This document shows positions 1 through 9,243 of a DNA stretch of 64,000 bases, piece after piece; the first letter of the stretch is position 1, and each line of letters opens with the position of its first letter. Under the pieces are notes generated by a model, which was given only the letters and a program-made list of their open reading frames with translations, was not told where the DNA came from and did not search any database. Made by a program: the position numbers and the translations under genes. The stretch is from Clostridium_AM sp900759715 (GTDB lineage: Bacteria; Bacillota; Clostridia; Clostridiales; Clostridiaceae): NCBI GenBank assembly GCA_900759715.1, contig CAAEXF010000065.1, positions 11,047 through 75,046 of the forward strand, read 5' to 3'.

Positions 1-1692
1 ATTGCTAACATAGATTTTTCTGAAATTGAAAAACAATTAAAGGAAAAGATATTATCTAAAATAGGAAACTCTAATATTAAGATATATGATGGGTTAGAGG
101 GTATTTTTAGATGCGATAAAGAGATTTCAAGAATAATTCCAGAGCAGTTTAGAAAGTCTTTTAAGCAACAGCTGACTAATAAAGTTGAAGAAGAAATAGA
201 TAAGTTATTATCATATACGAACAGAGATGATAAAAGAAATGAGTTATTGATGATGCTCTCATACAAGTACGAAAATGTAATCAATAATTCAGTTAATGAA
301 ATGATTAGTCCAGAAAATGTTATCAAGTGGAAAAGTTACTTTGGAAAATTAATAAGTGATAAAGTTAGTTCAAAAGAAACACGAACTAAAATTTTAAATT
401 GGATAGAAAGCATTACGTCAAAAGAGCTCAATTCTAATAGAAAAATAGGAGAGTTATTTGGTGGCGCTTTCACAAATATAATAGAAAGTAATTTTAGCTA
501 TATAATGGATAACACAGTAAAAGCTATTGTAAGTGGATTAAGCAATAACAGGCAGGTTATTTCAGAAGTTGCCATTACTACAACAAAGGAAAGTTTAAAC
601 TTTTTTGAGCTAATGGGATATAACATGCTTGGTGGAGATAAAATAGTAGCTTCTGTTGTCGATGATCTTGTAAATGATAAATTCCCTGCTTTCATTGAAT
701 CTAAAAAAGGGGAGCTTAATGATCTAATAGGTAGTTTTATTGACAATAAGATTTACAACGGTACTGTTGGAAACTTAAATATAGGACTTCAACATAAAGA
801 AGTTTTAGAAGTTATTAATAATTTTATTGATGAAAATGACTTTAGATTAAATGATAAAATTATTAAAATTACAGACAGTATGTTTAATTGGGTAACTGAC
901 ATTAAATTAAGAGAATACTTAAGCGTTTTATCTATTAATAAAATTGAAGACATAATAGAAATTTTTGAAGAAGAATTAAACTTTATTTCCGGGGAATTAA
1001 AAGATAATATTGATGAAAAAAAGCAAGAGCTAACAGATGAATATACAAAGCTTACCTATAAAATTTTAGAAGAGTTAGTATTATCAATAAAAGTTAATGC
1101 GCTTGTAAAAGGAATAGATAAGGAATATGTTGAAGACTTATCCTATAAGATATGTACAACAATTTCAAATAGCAACTCTATGAGAAATAGCATTGCACAG
1201 TTTATACAGAAATTATCTAATGGGTTAAAACAAAAGAAAAGTAGTGAATTATTAGATCTAAGAGAATTTAATGTATGTGCATTAAATGTCTTAGAAGATA
1301 TACTGCAGAATAAAGAATTAGATGCAGAAATAAGAAATGCAGTACAGAACATAATAAATGATATTATAGGGAATGATTTAAATATTATTGATGCCTCTAC
1401 AAAGGATAATCTGTCTCAAATAGTAATTAACTCAATTTTAGATAGTACATCACAGAATTTTTCTAAAATTATAAGTACTATTGACTTTAGAGGAATTACA
1501 GAGCAGCAGATTAATTATATGGAGCCTAGAGAAATTGAAGAATTGTTTAACTCCTTTGCTAAAAAGTATTTTAATAAGCTGAAGTTATATGGATTATGGG
1601 GAGCGGTCTTTGGTATCCACTGGATTGTAGGACTTATTACCTGTGTTTTATATGCAACTAGTGCAACAAAGGAAAAGATAAAAAGTAATTAA
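1..1692 (+). CDS. DUF445-like membrane protein, 5'-truncated by the window edge
   Basis: The reading frame is open from base 1, so the true start lies upstream. At least 563 residues are visible, ending at the TAA at 1690. The body is a long helical, charged and Asn/Ile-rich region with no catalytic motif I recognise. It ends in one hydrophobic segment (roughly the last 35 residues, with GAVFGIHWIVGLITCVLY inside) and a short basic tail. That layout, a long amphipathic helical region before a C-terminal glycine-containing membrane segment, resembles the DUF445/YheB family of Firmicutes, whose function is unknown. The first in-frame ATG in the window (247) is not preceded by a good ribosome binding site, which supports a start further upstream. 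The family call is moderate; the membrane anchor is clear. Confidence 0.6.
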   Translation: MANIDFSEIEKQLKEKILSKIGNSNIKIYDGLEGIFRCDKEISRIIPEQFRKSFKQQLTNKVEEEIDKLLSYTNRDDKRNELLMMLSYKYENVINNSVNEMISPENVIKWKSYFGKLISDKVSSKETRTKILNWIESITSKELNSNRKIGELFGGAFTNIIESNFSYIMDNTVKAIVSGLSNNRQVISEVAITTTKESLNFFELMGYNMLGGDKIVASVVDDLVNDKFPAFIESKKGELNDLIGSFIDNKIYNGTVGNLNIGLQHKEVLEVINNFIDENDFRLNDKIIKITDSMFNWVTDIKLREYLSVLSINKIEDIIEIFEEELNFISGELKDNIDEKKQELTDEYTKLTYKILEELVLSIKVNALVKGIDKEYVEDLSYKICTTISNSNSMRNSIAQFIQKLSNGLKQKKSSELLDLREFNVCALNVLEDILQNKELDAEIRNAVQNIINDIIGNDLNIIDASTKDNLSQIVINSILDSTSQNFSKIISTIDFRGITEQQINYMEPREIEELFNSFAKKYFNKLKLYGLWGAVFGIHWIVGLITCVLYATSATKEKIKSN

Positions 1693-1765
1693 TAAGTAAA
1701 TTCACAAGAGTTATTAAATAACTTGTAATATGATAATTAAATTTATAAAATACAATAAAATGTAC

Positions 1766-1795
1766 TTGACAATAACATTTTGGTTATGGTATTAT
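1766..1795 (+). promoter_or_regulatory. Sigma-A type promoter for the UPF0145 gene
   Basis: A consensus TTGACA (1766-1771) is followed after 18 bp by TATTAT (1790-1795). It lies 45 bp upstream of the ATG at 1840 and just after the DUF445-like gene, so the small gene has its own promoter. Confidence 0.75.
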
Positions 1796-1839
1796 TGTTT
1801 TAGAAAAAATTACATATTTATATTATGGGAGGTTAAATT

Positions 1840-2163
1840 ATGATAGTTACAACAACACCGCAAGTTGAGGGAAAGAGAATAGTAGAGTATAAGGGAGTAG
1901 TTTTTGGAGAGGTTATTTCAGGGGTAAACTTTGTTAAAGATTTTATGGCTGGAATAAGAGATTTAGTTGGTGGAAGATCTCAAACCTATGAAGATGAGTT
2001 AATCCATGCAAGAGATAACGCTATAGAGGAAATGAAAAGAAGAGCTCAATCTATGGGAGCTAATGCTATAGTTGGAGTAGATGTTGACTATGAAGTTCTT
2101 GGTCAAGGCGGCGGAATGCTTATGGTAACAGTATCCGGAACAGCTGTAGTAATCGAATATTAA
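1840..2163 (+). CDS. YbjQ/UPF0145 family heavy-metal-binding-like protein
   Basis: A 107-residue protein typical in length for the UPF0145 (YbjQ) family, which is small, soluble, forms pentamers and has no settled function. Visible family features are the N-terminal strand ending in RIVEYKGVVFGEV, the central GGRSQTYEDEL, the helix with AIEEMKRRAQSMGANAIVGV, and the Gly-rich strand before the terminal VSGTAVVIEY. The ATG has a strong GGGAGG site 8 nt upstream and its own consensus promoter. It is monocistronic, with a strong bidirectional terminator downstream. Family assignment is firm; the biochemical role is not known. Confidence 0.92.
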   Translation: MIVTTTPQVEGKRIVEYKGVVFGEVISGVNFVKDFMAGIRDLVGGRSQTYEDELIHARDNAIEEMKRRAQSMGANAIVGVDVDYEVLGQGGGMLMVTVSGTAVVIEY

Positions 2164-2237
2164 TATTTAATTACTACATAAGCCTTATTTTTTAAAAACA
2201 ACTTATGTATAACTACTAAGAAAAATAGAAGTATTAT

Positions 2238-2290
2238 AAAATAAACACTATCAGCTTATCTAGATTCAATAAACTGATAGTGTTTATTTT
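2238..2290. terminator. Bidirectional intrinsic terminator between convergent genes
   Basis: A 17-bp nearly perfect stem (AAAATAAACACTATCAG against CTGATAGTGTTTATTTT) with a loop of about 19 nt. The A-rich and T-rich flanks let it work for the UPF0145 gene (+) and the chemoreceptor gene (-). Confidence 0.9.
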
Positions 2291-2305
2291 AATTTCTATA
2301 TGCAT

Positions 2306-4018
2306 CTAAAGTTTAAATTTCTCAACTAATTGAAGCAATCTATCGGATATTTCTTTTTGGCTCATAGCAGAATTAGACACTTCTATCATTGAATTGGTTA
2401 CTTTATTAAGATTGTTTATTATCTCACTGGAGCCTTCAGAAGATCTTTGAGAGACACTAGACACATTTTGTATTGCTTCGGATATCTGAGTAATTGTTGC
2501 ATCTATTTCTTCTGACATAGATGCAAGCTCCTGAGACATGCCATTTACAAAATCAGCATCACTGCTATATTGTGTTCCTACAGATACAAATGTATTAAAT
2601 TCAGGAACAACTTTATCATTCATGAACTTTAAAACCTCACTACTGTTTTCAGAAAGATTATTAAAGGCATTTTGAACTTTAGAAATAGTATTATGGATTG
2701 TTGATACAGCCTGAGAAGACTGTTCAGCTAATTTCCTGACCTCTTCAGCAACCACTGCAAAGCCTTTTCCTTGTTCTCCAGCCCGTGCTGCCTCTATTGC
2801 AGCATTTAATGCTAATAAATTTGTTTGAGATGCAATACCGGCTATAACATCAGCCATTATTTTAATTTCACTGACCACTTTACCTTCTTCAATCGACTTA
2901 ATTATATTGAGTTGTTTTTCATTATACATATTATTTATATTTCCAATAGCATTCTGGGCATTTTTATGAACATTAGAAGCTCGAACCTTAAATTCACCTG
3001 CATTAGCACTTCCATCCGTTGCTTTTTGTGCCATTTCTCCTATACTAGAGTTCACTTCTTCTATTGATGCGCTGATTTCCTCAGTTGCTGCGGTGGACTC
3101 TTGAGTTATGCTTCCTATTTCTTGTGCTGAGTTGTCTATAATTGTTAGACCATTTGCAATTTCTTTTGTTGCTTTGGATAGTTCATTGCTAGCTTCATTC
3201 ATAACCGATGAATTTTCTATTATATCTTTTATTAATCTGCGAATATTTTCCTGTGCCATTGACAGTGCAGAAATGGTTTGTCCGAATTCATCTTTTCTTG
3301 CAATATTCCATTCAGTGGAAAAATCATAGTTAGAAATACTCTCAGCATATATTTTAATTTTGGATAGTGGTTCTGTTATGTCCATAGTGATAATAAGACC
3401 TAATAATACTGCAAGTACTATTCCTGAAAGCATAATTATAAGCATTAATGTATTTGACTTAATAAATATGGAGTTATTATTAATATTGGTATCTTTAGCA
3501 CTCTCTAAGTTATCTGTAATTAGATTGTCCATATTTTCCATTATAGCTTTATTAATTTTAGCAATATCTTCATATTGTGCTATGGCCTCATCATATTTTC
3601 CCTCATCGATAAGCTTAAGCAAATTTTCACGTTTTGATCTATAATCTTGAAGCTCTTGCTTAAACTTTCTATAAAGTTCTTTTTCTTTATCAGACATCTG
3701 AATATTTTCATATTTTTTGAAGTAATCATTATTCTCATTTTCAATTTTTTTTATGTTGTCTTCTAGTTTTTGTTTGTTAGAAGAATCTTTAATAAAAAGT
3801 AATTCTTCAATGTCCATTTGAATTTCTGTCAAGTTTTGTTTTATATCAGTCATCATATAAACTGGCTGAAGATTGTTATTATACATTTCATCTGAATTCT
3901 TAGCAGTTTTACTTAAACCATTCATGCCTATTATTCCGACTACACAAATAAGTAAAGCTACTATTAAAAAGGTAGTGACTAGCTTTGTTTTTACTTTTAA
4001 GTTTTTTATAATATACAT
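2306..4018 (-). CDS. Methyl-accepting chemotaxis protein with 4HB-type sensor
   Basis: A 570-residue transmembrane chemoreceptor. TM1 spans about residues 12-34. It is followed by an extracytoplasmic four-helix-bundle-type sensor (about 35-188, rich in Glu/Lys/Asn), TM2 (about 190-212, LMLIIMLSGIVLAVLLGLI), and a HAMP linker starting at ITEPLSKI. The signalling bundle carries the invariant hairpin tip (GIASQTNLLALNAAIEAARAG, then EQGKGFAVVAEEVRKLAEQS). It would bind CheW/CheA at the membrane and steer flagellar behaviour, with an unknown ligand. The ATG is preceded by AAGGGGAAAGG on the minus strand. It stands alone with no che genes nearby, as is common for clostridial receptors. Confidence 0.96.
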   Translation of the reverse strand: MYIIKNLKVKTKLVTTFLIVALLICVVGIIGMNGLSKTAKNSDEMYNNNLQPVYMMTDIKQNLTEIQMDIEELLFIKDSSNKQKLEDNIKKIENENNDYFKKYENIQMSDKEKELYRKFKQELQDYRSKRENLLKLIDEGKYDEAIAQYEDIAKINKAIMENMDNLITDNLESAKDTNINNNSIFIKSNTLMLIIMLSGIVLAVLLGLIITMDITEPLSKIKIYAESISNYDFSTEWNIARKDEFGQTISALSMAQENIRRLIKDIIENSSVMNEASNELSKATKEIANGLTIIDNSAQEIGSITQESTAATEEISASIEEVNSSIGEMAQKATDGSANAGEFKVRASNVHKNAQNAIGNINNMYNEKQLNIIKSIEEGKVVSEIKIMADVIAGIASQTNLLALNAAIEAARAGEQGKGFAVVAEEVRKLAEQSSQAVSTIHNTISKVQNAFNNLSENSSEVLKFMNDKVVPEFNTFVSVGTQYSSDADFVNGMSQELASMSEEIDATITQISEAIQNVSSVSQRSSEGSSEIINNLNKVTNSMIEVSNSAMSQKEISDRLLQLVEKFKL

Positions 4019-4145
4019 AGAACCTTTCCCCTTCGTAAATAGTATTTATTACCTCAAAAAATATAATATAATGTCATATTGAGAAAATCAAGGTAATTAG
4101 TGTTAAATTATTATTATTTATAAAAAATTAATATGTATGGATAAA

Positions 4146-4281
4146 TTTATCCGATGACTACCCGCTCTAATACTCCTCCTTCTCAAAGTGGGAGTAAAGA
4201 GCGGCTACGTCCCTGGATAACGATTTCTAAGCATCAGATGGAGTTAAAACTCCATCTGATGCCAAGAACTCTGTTTATAAA
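4146..4281. repeat. Family B two-hairpin palindromic element, copy B1
   Basis: The element has two consecutive hairpins. The first has nested pairings TATCC/GGATA, CCGCTCT/AGAGCGG and TACTCC/GGGAGTA with an apical CTCAAAG. The second is GCATCAGATGGAGT, loop TAAA, ACTCCATCTGATGC. The end motif CCAAGAACTCTGTTTATA is shared with copies B2 and B3. It fills most of the 377-bp gap between the chemoreceptor and the aminopeptidase; no gene is seen there. Confidence 0.85.
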
Positions 4282-4395
4282 AACCATGCCTATTTTTGAT
4301 TAAAAGGAAAAATTATATTATAATGGTGGTAATATGATTAATCATGTATGTGTATACTAAAGTCGTATTAAAAACTTAAAGATGGAGGAACTATT

Positions 4396-5511
4396 ATGAA
4401 AGATCCAAGAATAATAACACTTGCAAAGAATTTAATTAATTACTCTTGTAGTATTCAAAAGGGTGAAAAGGTTTTAATAGAAACTATAGGAACACCAAAT
4501 CCTTTGACTCTTGAATTAATAAAGCAAACTTATTTAGCTGGAGGAGTTCCTTTTGTAACTAATAAGTTACCAGAAATTGATAGAGAATTATATATGAGCT
4601 GCACTGAAGAACAGCTAGAAATGATGGCAAAGTATGAAGCTGCGAGAATGTCTGATATGGATGCATATATAGGGCTAAGAGCTCCTAGCAACCCAACAGA
4701 AACCTCTGATGTACCTGGTGAGAATATGTCTCTAGTTATGAAAAAGTTTTGGCAGCCAGTTCATGGTGAGATAAGAGTTCCTAAAACTAAATGGGTAGTC
4801 TTAAGATATCCAACACCGGCTATGGCTCAAGCAGCAGGAAGTAGCACAGAGGCTTTTGAAGACTTCTATTTTAATGTATGCAATTTAGATTATGGTAAAA
4901 TGTCAAAGGCTATGGATGCATTAGTGGAGTTAATGAACAAAACTGATAAGGTTCATATAAAAGGAGAGGGAACAGATTTAAAATTTTCTATAAAAGGACT
5001 AAATGCTATAAAATGTGATGGAAAGTTAAACATTCCAGATGGAGAAGTTTATTCAGCTCCAGTAAAAGACTCTGTTAATGGCTATATTACATATAATACT
5101 CCAGCAGTATATAATGGATTCACTTATGAAAATATAAAACTTGAATTTAAAGATGGTAAAATAGTAAAAGCTACAGCAAATGATACAGAAAGAATAAATA
5201 AAGTATTTGATACAGATGAAGGTGCAAGATATGTAGGAGAATTTGCAATAGGAGTTAACCCATATATATTAAAGCCTATGAAAGAAACTTTATTTGATGA
5301 AAAGATAGCGGGATCAATCCACTTTACACCAGGAGCATCTTATGATGATTGCTTTAATGGAAACAAGTCTTCAGTGCATTGGGACTTAGTGTATATACAA
5401 AGACCTGAATATGGTGGTGGGGAAATTTATTTTGATGACGTATTAATAAGAAAAGACGGTCTATTTGTAGTTGATGAATTAAAGGGGCTAAACCCAGATA
5501 ACTTAAAATAA
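4396..5511 (+). CDS. M29 family (AmpS/PepS type) metallo-aminopeptidase
   Basis: At 371 residues it is slightly shorter than the usual 400-410 of the clan. M29 enzymes are dimeric cytosolic aminopeptidases with two metal ions that trim N-terminal residues from peptides. Metal-ligand contexts of the family can be seen: Glu in NIPDGEVYSAP (about residue 218), Glu in GEFAIGVNP (about 283), His in IHFTPGASY (about 313), and the His-x-Asp of VHWDLVY (about 330). The start ATG has GGAGG 9 nt upstream. The gene is monocistronic, with a strong terminator 16 bp after the stop. The call is firm; substrate preference cannot be read from sequence. Confidence 0.93.
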   Translation: MKDPRIITLAKNLINYSCSIQKGEKVLIETIGTPNPLTLELIKQTYLAGGVPFVTNKLPEIDRELYMSCTEEQLEMMAKYEAARMSDMDAYIGLRAPSNPTETSDVPGENMSLVMKKFWQPVHGEIRVPKTKWVVLRYPTPAMAQAAGSSTEAFEDFYFNVCNLDYGKMSKAMDALVELMNKTDKVHIKGEGTDLKFSIKGLNAIKCDGKLNIPDGEVYSAPVKDSVNGYITYNTPAVYNGFTYENIKLEFKDGKIVKATANDTERINKVFDTDEGARYVGEFAIGVNPYILKPMKETLFDEKIAGSIHFTPGASYDDCFNGNKSSVHWDLVYIQRPEYGGGEIYFDDVLIRKDGLFVVDELKGLNPDNLK

Positions 5512-5526
5512 TTAATATTCAGTGTT

Positions 5527-5562
5527 AAAAGGCTGCCTAAAAGATAGGTAGCCTTTTATTTT
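5527..5562 (+). terminator. Intrinsic terminator of the aminopeptidase gene
   Basis: Stem AAAAGGCTGCCT paired with AGGTAGCCTTTT around a short loop, followed by ATTTTAA. Confidence 0.88.
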
Positions 5563-5698
5563 AATGTGACTTCAATCCTGCTCCACATAGAGGAGTGTTT
5601 TGGGAAAACATGGTCTTGATTTAGAATTATAAGAATGGTAAAATATAGTTATCATAAATTTAAAAAGTAATATTTGATACTATATGGAGGAAGCATAA

Positions 5699-6550
5699 AT
5701 GGATGATAACCTTAAGTTTCAAATTAAAGAGAAGGATGGCGTTGAGATAGTAGAAAATATTAATGAAGTAGAGAGGCTTCCAAAAGAGAAAAGCAAAAAG
5801 GGTAAGTTAGCAGGATTAGGGGTAGCAGGTGCCCTTTTGACTAAAATCTTTGTTAAGTTTAAATTTCTATTTGTTTTCCTTAAGCTAGGTAAGATAATAT
5901 CAACCTTTGGTTCCATGCTTCTTATGATTTGGGTGTATGCTACAATTCATGGGTGGATGTTTGGAGTAGGATTTGTACTGTTATTATTTATGCATGAAAT
6001 GGGACATTATTTTGCAGCTAAAAAAGTTAAACTACCGGTATCTACACCAATATTTATACCTTTTGTAGGAGCTTTTATTTCAATGAAAGAGATGCCATCA
6101 GATGCATCTACTGAAGCATTTGTGGCTATAGGAGGTCCTGTTCTTGGAAGTATCGGAGCATTAATATGTCTAGCTATTTATTATATAACTGGGAAAAGTA
6201 TATTTATAGCATTAGCGTACAGTGGCTTTATACTCAACTTATTCAACCTTATACCTGTTCATCCATTAGATGGTGGACGTATTGTTACAGCTATATCACC
6301 AGCACTTTGGATTATAGGTATACCACTGATGTTAGTTGCTGCAATAAAGTTTTTAAATCCTATAATAATAATGTTTCTAATTCTAGGAGCTATTGAATTA
6401 TATAAATATTATAAAAATCCAGATAAAAAATACTATGAAGTTAAAAAATCTACTAGGGTAATATATGCTCTAACTTATTTCGGACTAGTAGCAGTATTAG
6501 GTCTATGTAGTGGATATATTTTTCACGTAGTACCTACTATAGCAAAATAA
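5699..6550 (+). CDS. Site-2 protease (M50) family membrane metalloprotease
   Basis: A 283-residue polytopic membrane protein with the two M50 signatures: the zinc-binding HEMGH at residues 99-103 in a hydrophobic helix, and NLIPVHPLDGG at 183-193, whose Asp is the third zinc ligand. It lacks a PDZ domain, so it resembles the small YwhC-like branch rather than RseP. Such enzymes cleave substrates inside the membrane; the target here is unknown. The first 50 residues are charged and likely cytosolic, and about five further hydrophobic stretches follow. The ATG has GGAGG 7 nt upstream. A hairpin follows the gene before the next one, which is probably a separate transcript. Confidence 0.92.
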   Translation: MDDNLKFQIKEKDGVEIVENINEVERLPKEKSKKGKLAGLGVAGALLTKIFVKFKFLFVFLKLGKIISTFGSMLLMIWVYATIHGWMFGVGFVLLLFMHEMGHYFAAKKVKLPVSTPIFIPFVGAFISMKEMPSDASTEAFVAIGGPVLGSIGALICLAIYYITGKSIFIALAYSGFILNLFNLIPVHPLDGGRIVTAISPALWIIGIPLMLVAAIKFLNPIIIMFLILGAIELYKYYKNPDKKYYEVKKSTRVIYALTYFGLVAVLGLCSGYIFHVVPTIAK

Positions 6551-6652
6551 TGAATATATAATGACAAAATTTAATCTTATATTAATGCTTTATAATATAA
6601 ATGGTTTTAAAAAACCTATAAAATTAAAACAAATAATTGAAAAGTAGTTATA

Positions 6653-6683
6653 AAAATGATATATTATTAAATATATCATTTTT
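6653..6683 (+). terminator. AT-only hairpin between the protease and AI-2E permease genes
   Basis: Perfect stem AAAAATGATATA/TATATCATTTTT with a 7-nt loop. It is weak in GC but ends in a T run and lies just before the SD of the next gene. Confidence 0.5.
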
Positions 6684-6706
6684 ATAATTTCAAGGAGGGA
6701 TATCTT

Positions 6707-7819
6707 TTGTTTTTAAATAAAGATAAAATTAAGTATTTTGATCTAATAGTTGCTATAATTATATCATTTATAGGTATTGAATTAATTTTAAATTATAAAA
6801 ACATATTATCAATAATAGATAGTGCGGCAAAAATTTTATCTCCTTTTGTTTTAGCTTTTATAATAGCATATATGTTAAATCCTATAATGGTCTTTTTAGA
6901 GAAAAAGTTAAACTTAAAAAGGGGACAGAGTATACTAATTACATATGTCTTTATAGTTGGAGTGATAGTGGTTTTTTCCATGGTACTGCTTCCTAAAATA
7001 TTTAGTAGTGTGATGGAGATTATTCAAAATATACCTGCCTTTACGACAGAGTTTTATAAATGGATGTATAGCCATACAGCTAATACGGTGATTAATTCTA
7101 GTGAATTTATAAAGAGCAATGCAGGTACTTTAATACAAAAGTTTGGTTCTTTTACATCTAATTGGTTAAATATAGTCTTGTCAAAGACCATATCCTTTAC
7201 TGGTTCTTTAGTAAAGATACTATTTGGATTAATAATATCTATATATATATTAGCTGATAAAGAGAAGTTTAAAAGCATAGCTAAAAATATGACCCGTATA
7301 ACTTTTAAAGAAAAATATTCAAGTTATATAATAGATTTTTTTAAGAATGTAAATAATATGATAAGTTTATATATAGGTACAAAAGCTATAGAGTCATTAA
7401 TAATAGGTATTATAGGCTTTGTTGGACTAATTTTACTTAAGTCTCCATATGCACTGGTTATATCTATAATAGTAGGTATAACAAATATGATACCTTACTT
7501 TGGACCATTTATAGGGATGATGCCACCTTTTATAATAAATCTATTTTATGACCCCAAGAGAGCCTTTTGGATTTTACTATTTTTAATATTGCTTCAGCAG
7601 TTTGATTCATTCTTTTTGGAACCTAGACTTGTGGGGAGAAAGGTAGGATTAAGTCCTTTCTTAGTTATACTAGGGATGACAGTTGGTGGAAGTCTATTTG
7701 GTATATGGGGAATGATATTAGCTTCTCCTATTATGGCAGTTTTAAAAATATATATTGGAACCTGGTTTGAAAATAAAGTTAGAAAATTTAATGAAAAAGA
7801 AAAATCTATTAAGGTATAG
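6707..7819 (+). CDS. AI-2E family (PF01594) membrane transporter
   Basis: A 370-residue protein with about eight membrane segments in the order typical of the AI-2E/YdbI-YueF family: paired N-terminal helices (residues 10-75), another near 85, an amphipathic stretch, then a C-terminal block with IVGITNMIPYFGPFIGMMPP and the end motif EPRLVGRKVGLSPFLVILG. Family members have been linked to autoinducer export or Na+/H+ exchange; which applies here is open. The start is TTG, chosen because AAGGAGGG lies 8 nt upstream and no ATG fits. A 60-residue gene follows after 15 bp and is probably cotranscribed. Confidence 0.92.
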   Translation: MFLNKDKIKYFDLIVAIIISFIGIELILNYKNILSIIDSAAKILSPFVLAFIIAYMLNPIMVFLEKKLNLKRGQSILITYVFIVGVIVVFSMVLLPKIFSSVMEIIQNIPAFTTEFYKWMYSHTANTVINSSEFIKSNAGTLIQKFGSFTSNWLNIVLSKTISFTGSLVKILFGLIISIYILADKEKFKSIAKNMTRITFKEKYSSYIIDFFKNVNNMISLYIGTKAIESLIIGIIGFVGLILLKSPYALVISIIVGITNMIPYFGPFIGMMPPFIINLFYDPKRAFWILLFLILLQQFDSFFLEPRLVGRKVGLSPFLVILGMTVGGSLFGIWGMILASPIMAVLKIYIGTWFENKVRKFNEKEKSIKV

Positions 7820-7834
7820 AGAGGAGAGAAGCTT

Positions 7835-8017
7835 TTGGAAATACATGTGTTTTTAAAAAATCAGAAGGAGCCAGTCGTCTATAATGGAGACAGAATTGAT
7901 GTATTAGATTTTGAAATGGCTGGTGTTAAATATAAACAAATAAGATACTTTAAAAAAGGTTTTAGCAAAAGTGAGCTTATAGAAAAGAATATTATAAATA
8001 AAATAGTTGAAAAGTAA
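7835..8017 (+). CDS. Small hypothetical protein (60 aa)
   Basis: I do not recognise this protein. It begins with TTG, with GAGAGGAGAG ending about 5 nt upstream, and follows the AI-2E permease gene after 15 bp, so the two are likely cotranscribed. It is soluble, strongly basic and without cysteines. The strand-rich start (MEIHVFLKNQKEPVVYNG) and the Lys-rich C-terminal helix suggest a compact alpha/beta fold. The terminator stem overlaps its last codons, which fixes the 3' end of the transcript. It is probably real because of the SD, the spacing and the terminator. Confidence 0.7.
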   Translation: MEIHVFLKNQKEPVVYNGDRIDVLDFEMAGVKYKQIRYFKKGFSKSELIEKNIINKIVEK

Positions 8018-8040
8018 TTGCCTACTTTTCAACTATTTTT
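8000..8040 (+). terminator. Intrinsic terminator overlapping the stop codon of the 60-aa gene
   Basis: A 17-bp stem AAAATAGTTGAAAAGTA / TACTTTTCAACTATTTT with a six-base loop, followed by T. The left arm encodes the end of the small protein. Confidence 0.88.
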
Positions 8041-8044
8041 ACGT

Positions 8045-8165
8045 TTAAGCAGGCATACAAAATCTTAAGCAGATATCCCAAATCTATGATTTGGAGTGAA
8101 TCGCTTACTCAGTGAGTACTCATTCGACAATAGTAGAAGGAGTTTCATATATATACCTGCTTTTT
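8045..8165. repeat. Module C repeat, copy C1, inside AAGCAGG inverted ends
   Basis: The core at 8067-8107 is the 40-bp palindromic module C in reverse orientation (AAGCAGATATCCCAAATC, then GATTTGGAGTGAATCGCTTA). A partial copy precedes it at 8046-8066. The similarity to the copy at 29077-29158 extends beyond the core to about 8152. The outer ends AAGCAGGCATA and TATACCTGCTT are inverted repeats. Confidence 0.8.
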
Positions 8166-8271
8166 AATCTTTATATTATTAGTTAGCTAATAATATTGAA
8201 TTGTCCTTAAATTTCCTATAAAATTAAGTTGTAGCAAAGGTTTAAATACATAGTTTGAAAGGTGGAAGCTT

Positions 8272-9063
8272 ATGAATATAGTTATTGTTGGAGCCGGACA
8301 CGGGGGCTATAGCATTATTCAATCTTTAAGTAATATTAGTGATATAAGAATTAAAACCATTGTTGATAGAGATATGGATGCACCAGGAATTAAATTGGCC
8401 AAGCAGCTAGGAATTAAATGTTTAAAATCAATGGATGATATAAATTGTGACAATATTGATATAATTCTTGAGGTTACAGGAAATGAGAATGTCTCAAGAA
8501 TTTTATTTGAAAAATTTAGTGACAAGACTACTATACTTAATTCTAAGGCAGCATTATTAATAACAACATTAGTGAAAAAAGATATAGAAACATTGGAAAA
8601 GCTTAATAAGAGTATGGAAGTAATTAATGATACTTCATCTGTAATACAAAAGGAACTTAAAGATATATCAACTAGTGTTAAAGATATTCATAATGTGAGT
8701 GATTCTTTAGTGATTTCTACTAAAAATTCAAATGAGCATATTGCCAAAACAGACGAAATAATAAAGTATGTAGAAAAAATGACTAAGCACACAAAAATAC
8801 TTGGACTTAATGCGGCAATTCAAGCAGCAAGAGCCGGAGAGCAAGGGAAAGGATTTTCAGTAGTTGCAGCGGAAATTCAAAAGCTTGCTGAAAGCACAAG
8901 AGGCTTTAGTGAAGAAATAAGTAAAATTTTAAGTCAGTTATCCGGTGAAATAAAAAATATTAAAGAAGAGTCAAATAAGTTGAATTCTTTATCAGAACTT
9001 CAGGTTACTGCTTCAAATAGAGTCAATAATGAGGTAGACAAGTTAGTTAGTGAAATAAGCTAG
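8272..9063 (+). CDS. Soluble chemoreceptor fusion: Rossmann-like N-domain plus MCP signalling tip
   Basis: A 263-residue cytosolic protein with two parts. Residues 1-105 form a Rossmann-like nucleotide-binding domain starting MNIVIVGAGHGG, with a DRD at the end of the second strand and a dihydrodipicolinate-reductase/homoserine-dehydrogenase-like pattern (IILEVTGNENV, TTILNSKAALL). Residues from about 110 form a coiled coil containing the chemoreceptor tip LGLNAAIQAARAGEQGKGFS followed by VVAAEIQKLAEST. There is no transmembrane segment and no HAMP domain. The signalling bundle is short, with little sequence for adaptation sites. Inference: it may report NAD(P)(H) state to CheA. SD GAAAGGTGG lies 6 nt before the ATG, and the gene is monocistronic with a strong terminator. 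Confidence 0.9.
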   Translation: MNIVIVGAGHGGYSIIQSLSNISDIRIKTIVDRDMDAPGIKLAKQLGIKCLKSMDDINCDNIDIILEVTGNENVSRILFEKFSDKTTILNSKAALLITTLVKKDIETLEKLNKSMEVINDTSSVIQKELKDISTSVKDIHNVSDSLVISTKNSNEHIAKTDEIIKYVEKMTKHTKILGLNAAIQAARAGEQGKGFSVVAAEIQKLAESTRGFSEEISKILSQLSGEIKNIKEESNKLNSLSELQVTASNRVNNEVDKLVSEIS

Positions 9064-9100
9064 CCTGGATAAGTTAAAATTTGGTATAGTTTTAAATATA

Positions 9101-9159
9101 AAAAGAATCTTCTATAATTAGGTTTTCGGTAAAGCTAATTACAGGAGATTCTTTTTTTA
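9101..9159 (+). terminator. Intrinsic terminator of the Rossmann-MCP gene
   Basis: Long stem AAAAGAATCTTCTATAATTAG against CTAATTACAGGAGATTCTTTTTTT, ending in seven T. The A/T flanks may also serve the convergent minus-strand operon. Confidence 0.88.
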
Positions 9160-9243
9160 TTGTTAAAATAATGTATGCTTCTAGTTATTAAGAAAAATAC
9201 ATTTTACTATAATGGTAATGTGGATGTCTATAGAGTTATTATT

